This document shows, in pieces, positions 53,787-62,081 of a stretch of 64,000 bases of DNA (positions are counted from its first letter, which is position 1; each line of letters begins with the position of its first letter). Location of the stretch: the NCBI GenBank assembly GCA_963705835.1, contig CAVPLC010000052.1:62001-126000 (forward strand), given 5' to 3'. Made by a program: the position numbers and the translations under genes. This DNA comes from Palsa-504 sp963705835 (GTDB lineage: Bacteria > Actinomycetota > Actinomycetes > Streptosporangiales > Streptosporangiaceae). The notes below the pieces were generated by a model. That model saw only the letters and a list, made by a program, of their open reading frames with translations, was not told the DNA's origin and did no database searches.

Positions 53787-55196
53787 GTGGCAGAGGGCAT
53801 CGGCCGCTACGACATCGTCATACTCGGCGGCGGCAGCGGCGGGTACGCCTGCGCGCTGCGCGCGGCCGAGCTCGGCAAGCGCGTGGCGCTGATCGAAAAG
53901 GACAAGGTCGGCGGGACCTGCCTGCACCGCGGCTGCATACCGACCAAGGCTCTGCTGCACGCGGCGGAGATCGCGGACCAGGCCAGGGAAAGCGCGAAGT
54001 TCGGCATCATGACCACGTTCGAGGGCGTCGAGATGCCAGGCGTGCTGTCCTACCAGGACTCCGTGGTCGACCGGCTCTGGAAGGGACTGCAGTCCACCAT
54101 CGCCAGCCGGAAGATCGACACCGTGATCGGCGACGGGCGGCTCATCTCGCCGACCTCGGTGCGCGTGAACGACACCGTCTACGAGGCGGACCACGTGGTG
54201 CTGGCCACCGGGTCGGTGCCGCGCAGCCTGCCCGGGCTGGACATCGACGGCACGCGCGTGATCACCTCGGACGACGCGCTCCGCCTGGACCGCGTGCCGG
54301 GCTCGGTGATCATCCTCGGCGGCGGCGTGATCGGGGTCGAGTTCGCGAGCGTGTGGCGGTCGTTCGGCGCGGACGTGACGATCGTGGAGCTGCTGCCGCA
54401 ACTGCTGCCGCTCGAAGACGAGTCGAGCGCGAAGACCCTGCAGCGGATGTTCCGCCGTCGCGGCATCTCGTTCCACGTCAACACCGTGTTCGAGTCGGTC
54501 AAGCACAGCGAGGCCGGCGTCACCGTGACGCTGGCCGGCGGCAAGACCCTCGAGGCCGAGCTGCTGCTCGTCGCGGTGGGCCGCGGCCCGGTGTCGGCCG
54601 GCCTGGGCTATGAGGAGAACGGCGTCACGGTCAACCGCGGCTTCGTCATGGTGGACGAGCTTTGCCGTACCAACGTGCCGACGATCTCCGCCGTCGGCGA
54701 TCTCGTCGCCCTGGCGGAGCAGGGGCATCCCCAGCTGGCGCACGTCGGCTTCGCCGAGGGCATCCTGGTCGCCGAGCGGGTGAGCGGCCTGGAGGTCCAC
54801 CCGATCGACTACGACGGCGTGCCCCGGATCACCTACAGCGATCCCGAGGTCGCCTCGGTGGGCTTGACCTCGGCTCAGGTCGCCGAGCGCGGGCTGGAGG
54901 TCACCGAGGTGAACTACCCGCTGGGCGCCAACGGCAAGAGCGTCATCCTGCAGACCCAGGGCGCGGCGAAGGTCATCGCCGAAGTCGACGGCTCCGGGAA
55001 GGCCGGGCGCGTGCTCGGTGTCCACCTGGTGGGCAGCAGGGTCGGCGAGCTCATCGCGGAGGGCCAGCTGATCTACAACTGGGACGCGGAACCCGCGGAT
55101 GTGGCCCAGCTGATCCACCCGCACCCGACCCAGTCCGAGATCATCGGCGAAGCGCATCTCGCGTTGGCCGGCAAGCCCCTGCACTTCCACGCCTAA
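53787..55196 (+). CDS. lpdA: Dihydrolipoyl dehydrogenase (E3)
   Basis: 469 residues. FAD-binding GGGSGGYACALRAAELGKRV at residues 14-33, redox-active cysteines C45 and C50 in VGGTCLHRGCIPTK, NAD-binding ILGGGVIGVEFASVWRSFGA, and the interface HPHPTQSEIIGEA with the His-Glu pair. It reoxidises lipoamide in the pyruvate and 2-oxoglutarate dehydrogenase complexes. GTG 53787 has an AAGGAGG site eight bases upstream. It is followed 13 bases on by the E2 gene, so the two form an operon. Confidence 0.95.
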   Translation: MAEGIGRYDIVILGGGSGGYACALRAAELGKRVALIEKDKVGGTCLHRGCIPTKALLHAAEIADQARESAKFGIMTTFEGVEMPGVLSYQDSVVDRLWKGLQSTIASRKIDTVIGDGRLISPTSVRVNDTVYEADHVVLATGSVPRSLPGLDIDGTRVITSDDALRLDRVPGSVIILGGGVIGVEFASVWRSFGADVTIVELLPQLLPLEDESSAKTLQRMFRRRGISFHVNTVFESVKHSEAGVTVTLAGGKTLEAELLLVAVGRGPVSAGLGYEENGVTVNRGFVMVDELCRTNVPTISAVGDLVALAEQGHPQLAHVGFAEGILVAERVSGLEVHPIDYDGVPRITYSDPEVASVGLTSAQVAERGLEVTEVNYPLGANGKSVILQTQGAAKVIAEVDGSGKAGRVLGVHLVGSRVGELIAEGQLIYNWDAEPADVAQLIHPHPTQSEIIGEAHLALAGKPLHFHA

Positions 55197-55209
55197 AGGA
55201 GTCACGAGA

Positions 55210-56895
55210 ATGTCGGTCTCCGTATCCATGCCGCAGCTCGGCGAGAGCGTCACCGAGGGCACCGTCACGCGCTGGCTCAAGAAGGAGGGCGAGCGCGTGG
55301 AGGTGGATGAGCCGCTCCTCGAGGTGTCGACGGACAAGGTCGACACCGAGATTCCCTCGCCCGCGTCCGGGATCCTGCGCGGCATCGCGGTCGACGAGGA
55401 CGAGACGGTCGCGGTGGGCGCGCAGCTGGCCGTCATCGAGGAAACCGATTCCGCGGGCGGCGGGGATGGCGGTGCCGCCGCGCCGCAGGCTTCCGCGCCC
55501 GCGCAGGAGGCGGCCGAGCCTGCCGCCGCGCCTGCGGTCGCTGCCGAGCCTGAGCCGGCGGCTGCTGCCGCTGCAGCGGAGCCGGAGCCCGCGCCCGTCC
55601 CGGTCTCGGATGGCTGGAGCCCACAGCGGGGATACGCTCCCCCGCCGCCGGCCGCGCAGACGCCCGGGTACGCCCCGCCGCCCGCCTACGGCCAGCCCCC
55701 GGCCTACGTGCCGCCGCCACCGCCGCCGCCACCGTCCTACGCGCCGCCGGTCACGCAGGCACCCGCCTACGTGCAGCCTGCTGCCGCCGCCGAACCGGAG
55801 CCTGCCGCGGCGGCCGCGCCGTCCGGCCCGGCCGAGGCGGCGGAGGAATACCCGCCGCCGACGCCGCTGCCGGGGGCGGGCGAGGCGCCCTACGTCACTC
55901 CCCTGGTCCGCAAGCTCGCCGCCGAGCACTCCGTGAACCTGGAGACCGTCACGGGCACCGGGGTCGGCGGGCGGATCAGGAAGCAGGACGTGATCGAGGC
56001 CGCCCGTGTCCAGCGCGGGTCGCAGGCTCCCGCCGCCTCAGCGCCTCCTGTGGCCCCTGCGCCTCCTGTGGCGCCTGCGGCCCCGGCTGCGCAGGTGCCG
56101 GCTGCCGCCGTGCCCCAGCAGGTGCAGAGGGCGCCGGCCGCCCCGGCGGCCGCGCGCCCGGCCGTGACACCTTCCTCGCTGCGGGGCACCACCCAGCGGA
56201 TGTCCCGGCCGCGCCAGGTCATCGCGCAGCGGATGGTCGAGTCGCTGCGGGTCTCGGCCCAGCTCACCACCGTGGTGGAGGCCGACGTGACGGCCATCGC
56301 CAGGCTGCGGGACCGGGCCAAGGCTGACTTCGAGGCCCGGGAGGGCGTCAAGCTGAGCTTCCTGCCGTTCTTCGCGCTGGCCGCCGTCGAGGCCCTCAAG
56401 GTGCATCCGAAGCTCAACGCGGTGATCGACGGGGACCAGGTCACCTACCACGACGCGGAACACCTCGGGGTGGCGGTCGATACCGAGCGCGGCCTCATGG
56501 TGCCCGTCATCCACAACGCCGGCGACCTGAACATCGCCGGGCTTGCGCGCAAGATCAGCGATCTTGCCGACCGGACGCGGTCCGGGCGGGTCGGCCCGGA
56601 CGAACTGGCCGGCGGCACGTTCACGCTGACCAACACGGGCAGCCGCGGCGCCCTGTTCGATACGCCCATCATCAACCAGCCGCAGGTCGCGATCCTCGGC
56701 ACGGGCACCGTGGTCAAGCGCCCGGTCGTGGTCGACGATCCCGCCCTCGGCGAGGTGATCACGGTGCGCTCGATGGTTTATCTCGCGCTCACCTACGATC
56801 ACCGGCTGGTCGACGGCGCCGACGCGGCCCGGTACTTGGCCACGGTTAAGAACCGGCTCGAGGAAGGCGCCTTCGAAACTGAACTCGGACTGTAG
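55210..56895 (+). CDS. sucB: Dihydrolipoamide acyltransferase E2 (2-oxoglutarate dehydrogenase type)
   Basis: 561 residues. One lipoyl domain (1-80) with the lipoyl lysine K43 in EVSTDKVDTEIPSP; then a long Ala/Pro/Glu linker with PPAY repeats (GYAPPPAYGQPPAYVPPPPP); a peripheral-subunit-binding domain TPLVRKLAAEHSVNLETVTG; a second linker; and the catalytic core with ALTYDHRLVDGADAARYL (His and Asp). Starts with MSVSVSMPQLGESVTEGTVT and AAAGGAG upstream. Actinobacterial E2 proteins often have two or three lipoyl domains; this one has one. Choice of 2-oxoglutarate versus pyruvate complex is inferred from the neighbours and GESVTEG start. Confidence 0.9.
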   Translation: MSVSVSMPQLGESVTEGTVTRWLKKEGERVEVDEPLLEVSTDKVDTEIPSPASGILRGIAVDEDETVAVGAQLAVIEETDSAGGGDGGAAAPQASAPAQEAAEPAAAPAVAAEPEPAAAAAAAEPEPAPVPVSDGWSPQRGYAPPPPAAQTPGYAPPPAYGQPPAYVPPPPPPPPSYAPPVTQAPAYVQPAAAAEPEPAAAAAPSGPAEAAEEYPPPTPLPGAGEAPYVTPLVRKLAAEHSVNLETVTGTGVGGRIRKQDVIEAARVQRGSQAPAASAPPVAPAPPVAPAAPAAQVPAAAVPQQVQRAPAAPAAARPAVTPSSLRGTTQRMSRPRQVIAQRMVESLRVSAQLTTVVEADVTAIARLRDRAKADFEAREGVKLSFLPFFALAAVEALKVHPKLNAVIDGDQVTYHDAEHLGVAVDTERGLMVPVIHNAGDLNIAGLARKISDLADRTRSGRVGPDELAGGTFTLTNTGSRGALFDTPIINQPQVAILGTGTVVKRPVVVDDPALGEVITVRSMVYLALTYDHRLVDGADAARYLATVKNRLEEGAFETELGL

Positions 56896-56904
56896 CCAGC
56901 CTGG

Positions 56905-57840
56905 ATGAAGGTCGCCGTCACCGGCTCGTCCGGGCTGATAGGTACCGCGCTGGCGGCCAGCTTGCGTTCCGACGGCCACCAGGTCATCAGGCTGGTCCGG
57001 CGGCCGCCCCGGTCGGCCGACGAGGAGCGCTGGGATCCGCGCGCCGCCGATGCCGGGCTGCCGCCTTCGGGCCCGTCGGCGCGAAGCCCCCTGGAGGGCC
57101 TGGACGCCTGCGTGCACCTGGCCGGCGCCGGGGTCGGAAACCGCCGCTGGACCAAGAGCTACAAGGCGGAGATCAGGGCCAGCCGGGTGCTCGGCACCCG
57201 GGCGCTGGCCGGCGCGCTGGCCAGGCTCGGCTCACCGCCCGCGACGCTGGTGGCAGCGTCGGCCATCGGCTGGTACGGGGACACCGGCGGGCGAGAGGTG
57301 GACGAGTCGGCGCCGCCCGGGACGACCTTCCTGGCCCGGCTGGTAAGGGACTGGGAGGCCGCCGCGGCGCCGGCCGAGGCGGCCGGAATCCGGGTCGTGC
57401 ACACGCGCAGCGGCCTGGTCTTCACCCCGGCCGGCGGCTTCCTCGCCCGGCTGCTCCCCGTGGCCCGGCTCGGCCTGCTCCCCCGCTTCGCGTCGGGCAC
57501 TCAGGCCATGAGCTGGATCTCGCTGACCGACGAGATCGGCGCGATCCGGTTCCTGCTGGAGCGCAAGGACATCAGCGGCCCGGTCAACCTGACCGCCCCG
57601 GAGACGGTCACCAATTCGGTCTTCACCGCCGCGATCAACGCCGCCGTCGGCCGCCGGGACCGGCCCTGGCTCCGCGTGCCTGCCCCCGTGCTGCGCCTCG
57701 GCCTGGGCGAGGCCTCGGTAGAGCTCCTGACCAGCGCCCGGGTCACGCCCAAGCGGCTGGCCGAGGCCGGCTATCCGTTCCGCTATCCCGTCCTGTCGCA
57801 AGCCCTGTCCGCAGAACTCGCATCCAGGAAAGCCGGGTAA
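56905..57840 (+). CDS. TIGR01777 family SDR-type epimerase
   Basis: 311 residues. Rossmann motif VAVTGSSGLIGTALAASLRS, R-x-x-R-x-P region LVRRPPRSADEERWDP, VHLAGAGVGNRRWTKSYKAE and SAIGWYGDTGGREVDESAPP, all typical of the TIGR01777 group, with a C-terminal DUF1731 part (TPKRLAEAGYPFRYP). Extended SDR, NADP-dependent, substrate unknown. It sits 9 bases after sucB, as in many actinobacteria where lipB/lipA follow; here a universal stress protein gene follows instead. Confidence 0.9.
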   Translation: MKVAVTGSSGLIGTALAASLRSDGHQVIRLVRRPPRSADEERWDPRAADAGLPPSGPSARSPLEGLDACVHLAGAGVGNRRWTKSYKAEIRASRVLGTRALAGALARLGSPPATLVAASAIGWYGDTGGREVDESAPPGTTFLARLVRDWEAAAAPAEAAGIRVVHTRSGLVFTPAGGFLARLLPVARLGLLPRFASGTQAMSWISLTDEIGAIRFLLERKDISGPVNLTAPETVTNSVFTAAINAAVGRRDRPWLRVPAPVLRLGLGEASVELLTSARVTPKRLAEAGYPFRYPVLSQALSAELASRKAG

Positions 57841-57844
57841 CGCA

Positions 57845-58303
57845 ATGACCAGTCCCATGCCACCCACCGGGTTCATCCACCTTGTCGTGGGGTATGACGG
57901 TTCCCCTCCGGCCAGCCGGGCGCTCGACGCGGCGGCCAGGCTGATGCAGGGCCGGGAGGGCCGCATCGTCGTGGTGTACGTGGGCCATCTGTCCAGCACC
58001 GTCATGCTGTCGGCCGACGCCATCGCCCAGATGGAATCCGACTTCGACCTGATCGAGCAGGAACTCCGCGCCCAGGCTGCCGAGCAGCTCAAGGGCCTGG
58101 AACAGCCGTGGGAGTTCGTGCGGCGCCAGGGCCCGATCGGTGAGGAGCTCAACGCGGTGGCGGCCGGCATTCACCAAGAACACCCCGCGGACACCGTGGC
58201 GATCGTGGTGGGCAGTTCGTCGAACGCCGCGCACCGGCTGCTCGGCTCGGTCGCCGTCAACCTGGCCCGGCACGCGCCGGTGCCGCTGATTATCGTGCCG
58301 TAG
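57845..58303 (+). CDS. Universal stress protein
   Basis: 152 residues, single USP domain. Start HLVVGYDGSPPASRALDAAA (acidic nucleotide-binding residue in YDGS) and the ATP-binding loop VGSSSNAAHRLLGSVAVNLA (G-2x-G-9x-G-like spacing) ending in ARHAPVPLIIVP. Probably binds ATP and helps survival in stationary phase or low oxygen. Follows the epimerase by four bases in the same operon. Confidence 0.92.
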   Translation: MTSPMPPTGFIHLVVGYDGSPPASRALDAAARLMQGREGRIVVVYVGHLSSTVMLSADAIAQMESDFDLIEQELRAQAAEQLKGLEQPWEFVRRQGPIGEELNAVAAGIHQEHPADTVAIVVGSSSNAAHRLLGSVAVNLARHAPVPLIIVP

Positions 58304-58365
58304 GGTCAGCCGGACTGTTCCGCTCCGCTGGCGTGCCCGGCCGGGTCTGCCGGTTTCCATACCGC

Positions 58366-58770
58366 TCAAGCTACCGGCGCCCGGACGGCCTGGATCTGCG
58401 TGGTCTGGGCGACCAGTCGCTCCTCGAAGTCATACAAGCTGGTCTGGGCGGTGACCGTGGTGCGGCCGCGGTTCAGCGGTACCGCCACCGCGCGCACGGT
58501 TCCCTTGCTGACCGGCCGGAACAGCTGGCTGGTCGAGGTGATCGTCGCCGTGGTGGCGCCCGGCGGCAGCCCGAGGAATGTCACCAGCGCTCCGACCGTG
58601 TCGGCCAGCGACATCAGGACCCCGCCGTGCATGAGCCCGCCGGAGGTGCACAGGTGCGGCGCCCAGTCCAGCCGCGCGATCACCCGGTCGGGGCTGGCCT
58701 CGTCCAGGACCAGGCCGAGGTGCCCGGCGAACGGCATGAGCGCGACCAGGGCGTCCAGGTCAGCCGGCAT
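58366..58770 (-). CDS. PaaI-type hotdog-fold thioesterase
   Basis: 134 residues from ATG 58770 (MPADLDALVALMPFAGHLGL). The hotdog motif LMHGGVLMSLADTVGALVTF, with HGG-x-(11-14)-D/T spacing, is that of PaaI-like acyl-CoA thioesterases. The end reads FEERLVAQTTQIQAVRAPVA. The frame is open far upstream but that part is antisense to the beta-lactamase-like gene. Substrate unknown; convergent with the universal stress protein gene. Confidence 0.86.
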   Translation of the reverse strand: MPADLDALVALMPFAGHLGLVLDEASPDRVIARLDWAPHLCTSGGLMHGGVLMSLADTVGALVTFLGLPPGATTATITSTSQLFRPVSKGTVRAVAVPLNRGRTTVTAQTSLYDFEERLVAQTTQIQAVRAPVA

Positions 58771-58870
58771 GGAGCAGAGCTTAGCCCTCGGACGGCAACG
58801 GCATGATTTGCCCCCATCGGCCCAGCGTGTCGGCTTGATTACCGGCGCGGCGACCGGATGATAGTGATCT

Positions 58871-59809
58871 GTGACGATGAGACCAATTAGCCGCTTGACC
58901 GCGGGCGTCGCGACAGTGTTGCTGGGATCGGCGCTGGCCGCGGTCCCGACTCTGGCCGCCGGGGCCGACGGCAGGCCGGCCGCGGCCTCGTCGGCGATCT
59001 GCCAGTCGTCCTCCCATCCGGCGCTCGCGGCCACGCTCAGCCGCGATATCCGCGCGGCGCTGCGGGGCCGGGTGTCCGCGGTCGCGGTGGGAGTCGACGC
59101 TCCCGGCCACAGGCTGGTCTGCTGGCTGAACAGTTCCCAGCCGTTCGACTCCGCGAGCGTGGTCAAGGTGACCATCCTCGGCGCGCTGCTCCGCAAGGCC
59201 GAGGACCAGCACAGGTACCTGACGGCCGGGGAGACTGCCCTGGCCAGGGCGATGATTACCCGGTCCGACAACGATGCCGCGTCCGACCTGTGGGCCGAGC
59301 TCGGACACCGTTACCTTCAGCACTTCCTGAACCTGGCCGGGATGACGCAGACGGTGCTGGGCCCGGACGGCGCGTGGGGCCTGACCCATATCACCGCGTA
59401 CGACGAGATACTGCTGCTCAGGCTCCTGCTCCGCCCCAACCACGTGCTCGACAACGCCTCACGCGCCTATGAGCTGGGCCTGATGGCGCAGGTCATCCCG
59501 TCCCAGCGCTGGGGCGTCCCGGTCGGCGCGCCGACCAGCCTCACGGCGCACGTCAAGAACGGCTGGCTGCCCCTGGCCACCCACGGCTGGCGCATTAACA
59601 GCATCGGCGCCTTCACCGGCTACCGCGCCGGTTACAGCATCGTCGTTCTGACCCAGGGCAACCCGACCATGGACTACGGGATCGACACGATCGAAGCGGT
59701 GGCCGAGGTGATCAACCGTGACCTGAACCCGGGCGCGAAGTCGGTGGTCCCGCGATCTGCGACCTCGCCGCTGTGGGGAACGCCCGACGAGAGCATCCCT
59801 TCGCACTAA
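58871..59809 (+). CDS. Secreted serine hydrolase, class A beta-lactamase-like fold
   Basis: 312 residues. An N-terminal signal peptide (ISRLTAGVATVLLGSALAAV, cleavage near AAG-ADG). Active-site motifs of the penicillin-recognising enzymes: S96-V-V-K99 (SASVVKVTIL), S132-D-N134 (TRSDNDAAS) and K229-N-G (HVKNGWLPL) in place of K-T/S-G. It lacks a clear E166 loop, so it could be a beta-lactamase-related peptidase or esterase rather than an effective beta-lactamase. GTG 58871 start, with further ATGs two and eight bases in. Confidence 0.85.
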   Translation: MTMRPISRLTAGVATVLLGSALAAVPTLAAGADGRPAAASSAICQSSSHPALAATLSRDIRAALRGRVSAVAVGVDAPGHRLVCWLNSSQPFDSASVVKVTILGALLRKAEDQHRYLTAGETALARAMITRSDNDAASDLWAELGHRYLQHFLNLAGMTQTVLGPDGAWGLTHITAYDEILLLRLLLRPNHVLDNASRAYELGLMAQVIPSQRWGVPVGAPTSLTAHVKNGWLPLATHGWRINSIGAFTGYRAGYSIVVLTQGNPTMDYGIDTIEAVAEVINRDLNPGAKSVVPRSATSPLWGTPDESIPSH

Positions 59810-59813
59810 AACG

Positions 59814-60158
59814 TCAGAAGGGCGGGACGTCGTGGAACGGGCGGACCTCGATCGGTAGCGTGGTCGCGGCGGCCGCCTTGCGTCCCCACGCCAGCGCCGT
59901 GTCCAGGTCGGGCGCGGTGATCACGTAGATCCCGCCGATGTGCTCCTTGCCCTCGACGTACGGGCCGTCGGTGATCAGGCCGTCGGCACGTACGACGCTG
60001 GCACTGCCGGGTACGTGCAAGCCGCCGGTGAACACCCACGAGCCGCTCTCCCGCAGCTCCTCGTTGAGCCGGTGCAGGTCGCTCGAGATCCGGGCCATGG
60101 CCTCGGCGTCGGGCACGCGGCCGTCGGGCTGGTAGATCGAAAGCAGGTATTGCGGCAC
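59814..60158 (-). CDS. YCII-related (DGPF domain) protein
   Basis: 114 residues. Starts MPQYLLSIYQPDGRVPDAEA; the signature ITDGPYVEGKEHIGGIYVIT (DGPF-type) and WGRKAAAATTLPIEVRPF identify the YCII/DGPF family often coupled to ECF sigma factors (SigG/SigJ type). No sigma factor is adjacent here. It follows the DHFR-like gene by nine bases on the minus strand. Confidence 0.9.
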   Translation of the reverse strand: MPQYLLSIYQPDGRVPDAEAMARISSDLHRLNEELRESGSWVFTGGLHVPGSASVVRADGLITDGPYVEGKEHIGGIYVITAPDLDTALAWGRKAAAATTLPIEVRPFHDVPPF

Positions 60159-60167
60159 GGCCCCTCC

Positions 60168-60752
60168 TCACCGGCGGGTGTACTGCGCGATGATCACGCC
60201 CTTGGTGGTCGCAACGCTATCGGTGAGCTCGAATTCGGTCAGCGGGGCGGGGCCCTCAAACAGCCGCGCGCCGCTGCCCAGGGTCAGCGGGCAGGTCAGC
60301 AGCGTGTAGTGGTCGATCAGGCCGGCCGCGTGCAGGCTCCGTACCAGCGACGCGCTGCCGATGATCCCTAGATCACCGCCCGGCTGGGCCTTCAGCCTGG
60401 CCACCGTCTCGGCCGCATCGCCGCGCAGCAGGATCGAGTTCTGCCAGGCATCGGCGTCCTCCAGGGTCCTGGAGACGACGTATTTGGTGGCTGCGTTCAT
60501 GTGCGTGGTGAACGGGTTGCCGTCGGTCAGGCGCCCCCATACGGTGATGAAGTCCTGCCAGGTGCGGCGACCGAACAGCATGTCCCCTGGCTTGGCCATG
60601 GCCTTGGCCATCTCGCGGCCCATCACCTCGTCGTCGTACCGCGGGCCCCAGCCGCCGTGCGTGAAGCCGCCGCGGGTGTCCTCATCCGGGCGGCCCAGGC
60701 CCTGCACGACGCCGTCGAGGGTGACCCACATCGTGACCGTGATCGAACGCAT
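60168..60752 (-). CDS. Dihydrofolate reductase family protein (RibD C-terminal-like)
   Basis: 194 residues from ATG 60752 (MRSITVTMWVTLDGVVQGLG). NADPH-binding fold of the YyaP/RibD-C type: MLFGRRTWQDFITVWGRL, TKYVVSRTLEDADAWQNSIL and LGIIGSASLVRSLHAAGLID, ending FELTDSVATTKGVIIAQYTR. Such proteins are common next to YCII-type genes in actinobacteria; real substrates are unknown. A TTG one codon upstream is also possible. Confidence 0.9.
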   Translation of the reverse strand: MRSITVTMWVTLDGVVQGLGRPDEDTRGGFTHGGWGPRYDDEVMGREMAKAMAKPGDMLFGRRTWQDFITVWGRLTDGNPFTTHMNAATKYVVSRTLEDADAWQNSILLRGDAAETVARLKAQPGGDLGIIGSASLVRSLHAAGLIDHYTLLTCPLTLGSGARLFEGPAPLTEFELTDSVATTKGVIIAQYTRR

Positions 60753-60951
60753 CAATCTGCTACCTTCCGTGCTGCGGGCCGCCCTGCCGCGGCCCCGTCA
60801 CCCCTACACGAACGGCCACCGGCGAGATCGACACCGCCACGAAAAGAACTCCGACGGGGACACCGCCGCCAGGGAAGCTGTGTCACCTGGATAACTGGGC
60901 CCGGCGGCCGGATGCGCCTCGAGATCACGCTCCTCACTAACATCCGTAGAA

Positions 60952-61638
60952 GTGAATGACAGCGACCCTGACGAGCTCCAGGCGGCTCGCGCCCAGCTCG
61001 TCAGCTACAGCGCACGCCTGCTTGACGACGGGCTGGCCGTCGGCAGCGCGGGCAACATCAGCGTCCGCGCGGGCGAGATCGTGGCGATCACCCCGTCGGG
61101 CGTCAGCTACTCGGAGATGCGTCCTGACGACATCTGCCTGATCACGCTGGACGGCACCCAGCTCGGCGGCGCCGGGGATCGCGCGCGGGAAACGCCGTCC
61201 TCCGAGACGCCGATGCACCTGGCGATCTACGCGGCGACCAGCGCGGCGGCCGTCGTGCACACCCACTCCCCCGAGGTCATCGCGCTGTCGGCGACGCGCC
61301 CTGAGCTGCCGGCCATCCACTACGCGATCACCGGGCTGGGCGGGCCGGTCCGGGTAGCGCCGTACGTCCGATTCGGGTCGGCGGGCCTAGCGGCGGCGGC
61401 CGTCGAGGCGCTCGACGGGCGCAGCGCGGTCATCCTGCGCAACCACGGGGCGGTCACCTACGGCCGTGACCTCGCGCAGGCCTACGACCGAGCCCTGCTC
61501 CTTGAGTGGCTGGCCCGCACGTACCGGATGGCGCTGTGCTACGGCGAACCCGCGATCTTGTCCGCCGCCGAGCTCGACGAGGTCACGGCGGAGACCCGGC
61601 GGCGGCGCTACGGCGAGCGGCGCGGCGGCGGCTCATGA
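60952..61638 (+). CDS. Class II aldolase/adducin family protein (fuculose-phosphate aldolase-like)
   Basis: 228 residues. Zinc-dependent sugar-phosphate aldolase fold: substrate loop GLAVGSAGNISVRAGEIVAI and ITPSGVSYSEM, catalytic glutamate in SSETPMHLAIY, zinc ligands in VVHTHSPEVIAL and ILRNHGAVTYGRDL. Close to L-fuculose-1-phosphate/5-deoxyribulose-phosphate aldolases. GTG 60952. Its stop codon overlaps the ATG of a short fragment that looks like the start of a second gene of the operon, cut off at about 61690. Confidence 0.9.
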   Translation: MNDSDPDELQAARAQLVSYSARLLDDGLAVGSAGNISVRAGEIVAITPSGVSYSEMRPDDICLITLDGTQLGGAGDRARETPSSETPMHLAIYAATSAAAVVHTHSPEVIALSATRPELPAIHYAITGLGGPVRVAPYVRFGSAGLAAAAVEALDGRSAVILRNHGAVTYGRDLAQAYDRALLLEWLARTYRMALCYGEPAILSAAELDEVTAETRRRRYGERRGGGS

Positions 61639-61733
61639 ACGGGCCCGCGCTCGGCAAGGTGACGGTGCTGGGCACAGGCGTACACGCCTGCACGCCCGCG
61701 ATCTGTGCGAGTGACCGCGGAACCGGAAAGTAG
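61635..61733 (+). pseudogene. 5' remnant of a gene coupled to the aldolase
   Basis: ATG 61635 overlaps the aldolase TGA (ATGA). It reads MNGPALGKVTVLGTGV, a promising beta-strand start like that of PfkB-type carbohydrate kinases or a Rossmann protein, then loses sense (HACTPAICASDRGTGK) and stops at 61733. The change coincides with a perfect 7-bp inverted repeat CAGGCGT-AC-ACGCCTG at 61676-61691 and a fall in G/C content. I take it as the truncated second gene of the aldolase operon. Confidence 0.45.
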
Positions 61734-62081
61734 TCGCCACCGATGATCACCACGCCATTAGTGTCATTAATCTGGGGCCAGAACAGTACGCCACGGTCGC
61801 TCAAGGGTAGCCACCCGCCCGGCCCAGACCGCTTTCCTGCGCCAACCACGGCGATATTGACCTTCTTCATTCAAGAAGACGATGAAGAAAGCTTGGTATT
61901 TTCGGATTGCGAGACATTATCGCACTCAGGAGGTGTGGATTTCTCGCTCATTGCACTGCTAAACGGTCGTATCGTCCACTGAGATTCGCATATTCGACAT
62001 ATGCGGGTCATCACATGGCAAGGATCCGTTTGAACGCGGCCCGTACGCTCCAGGGATCGATTCCGGCGAAGGGAGCGATCA
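61734..62081. other. Lower-GC intergenic stretch after a probable junction
   Basis: 348 bases, clearly poorer in G/C than the flanks (for example TTGGTATTTTCGGATTGCGA). Short open frames exist on both strands (61743-61982 on +, a frame ending near 61870 on -) but none has a recognisable domain or a ribosome-binding site. The last 40 bases contain a GAAGGGAG site for the next gene. Confidence 0.55.

Noticed and set aside
53748..55436. 562-codon minus-strand open frame
   Set aside because: Antisense shadow of lpdA; no start signal or domain.
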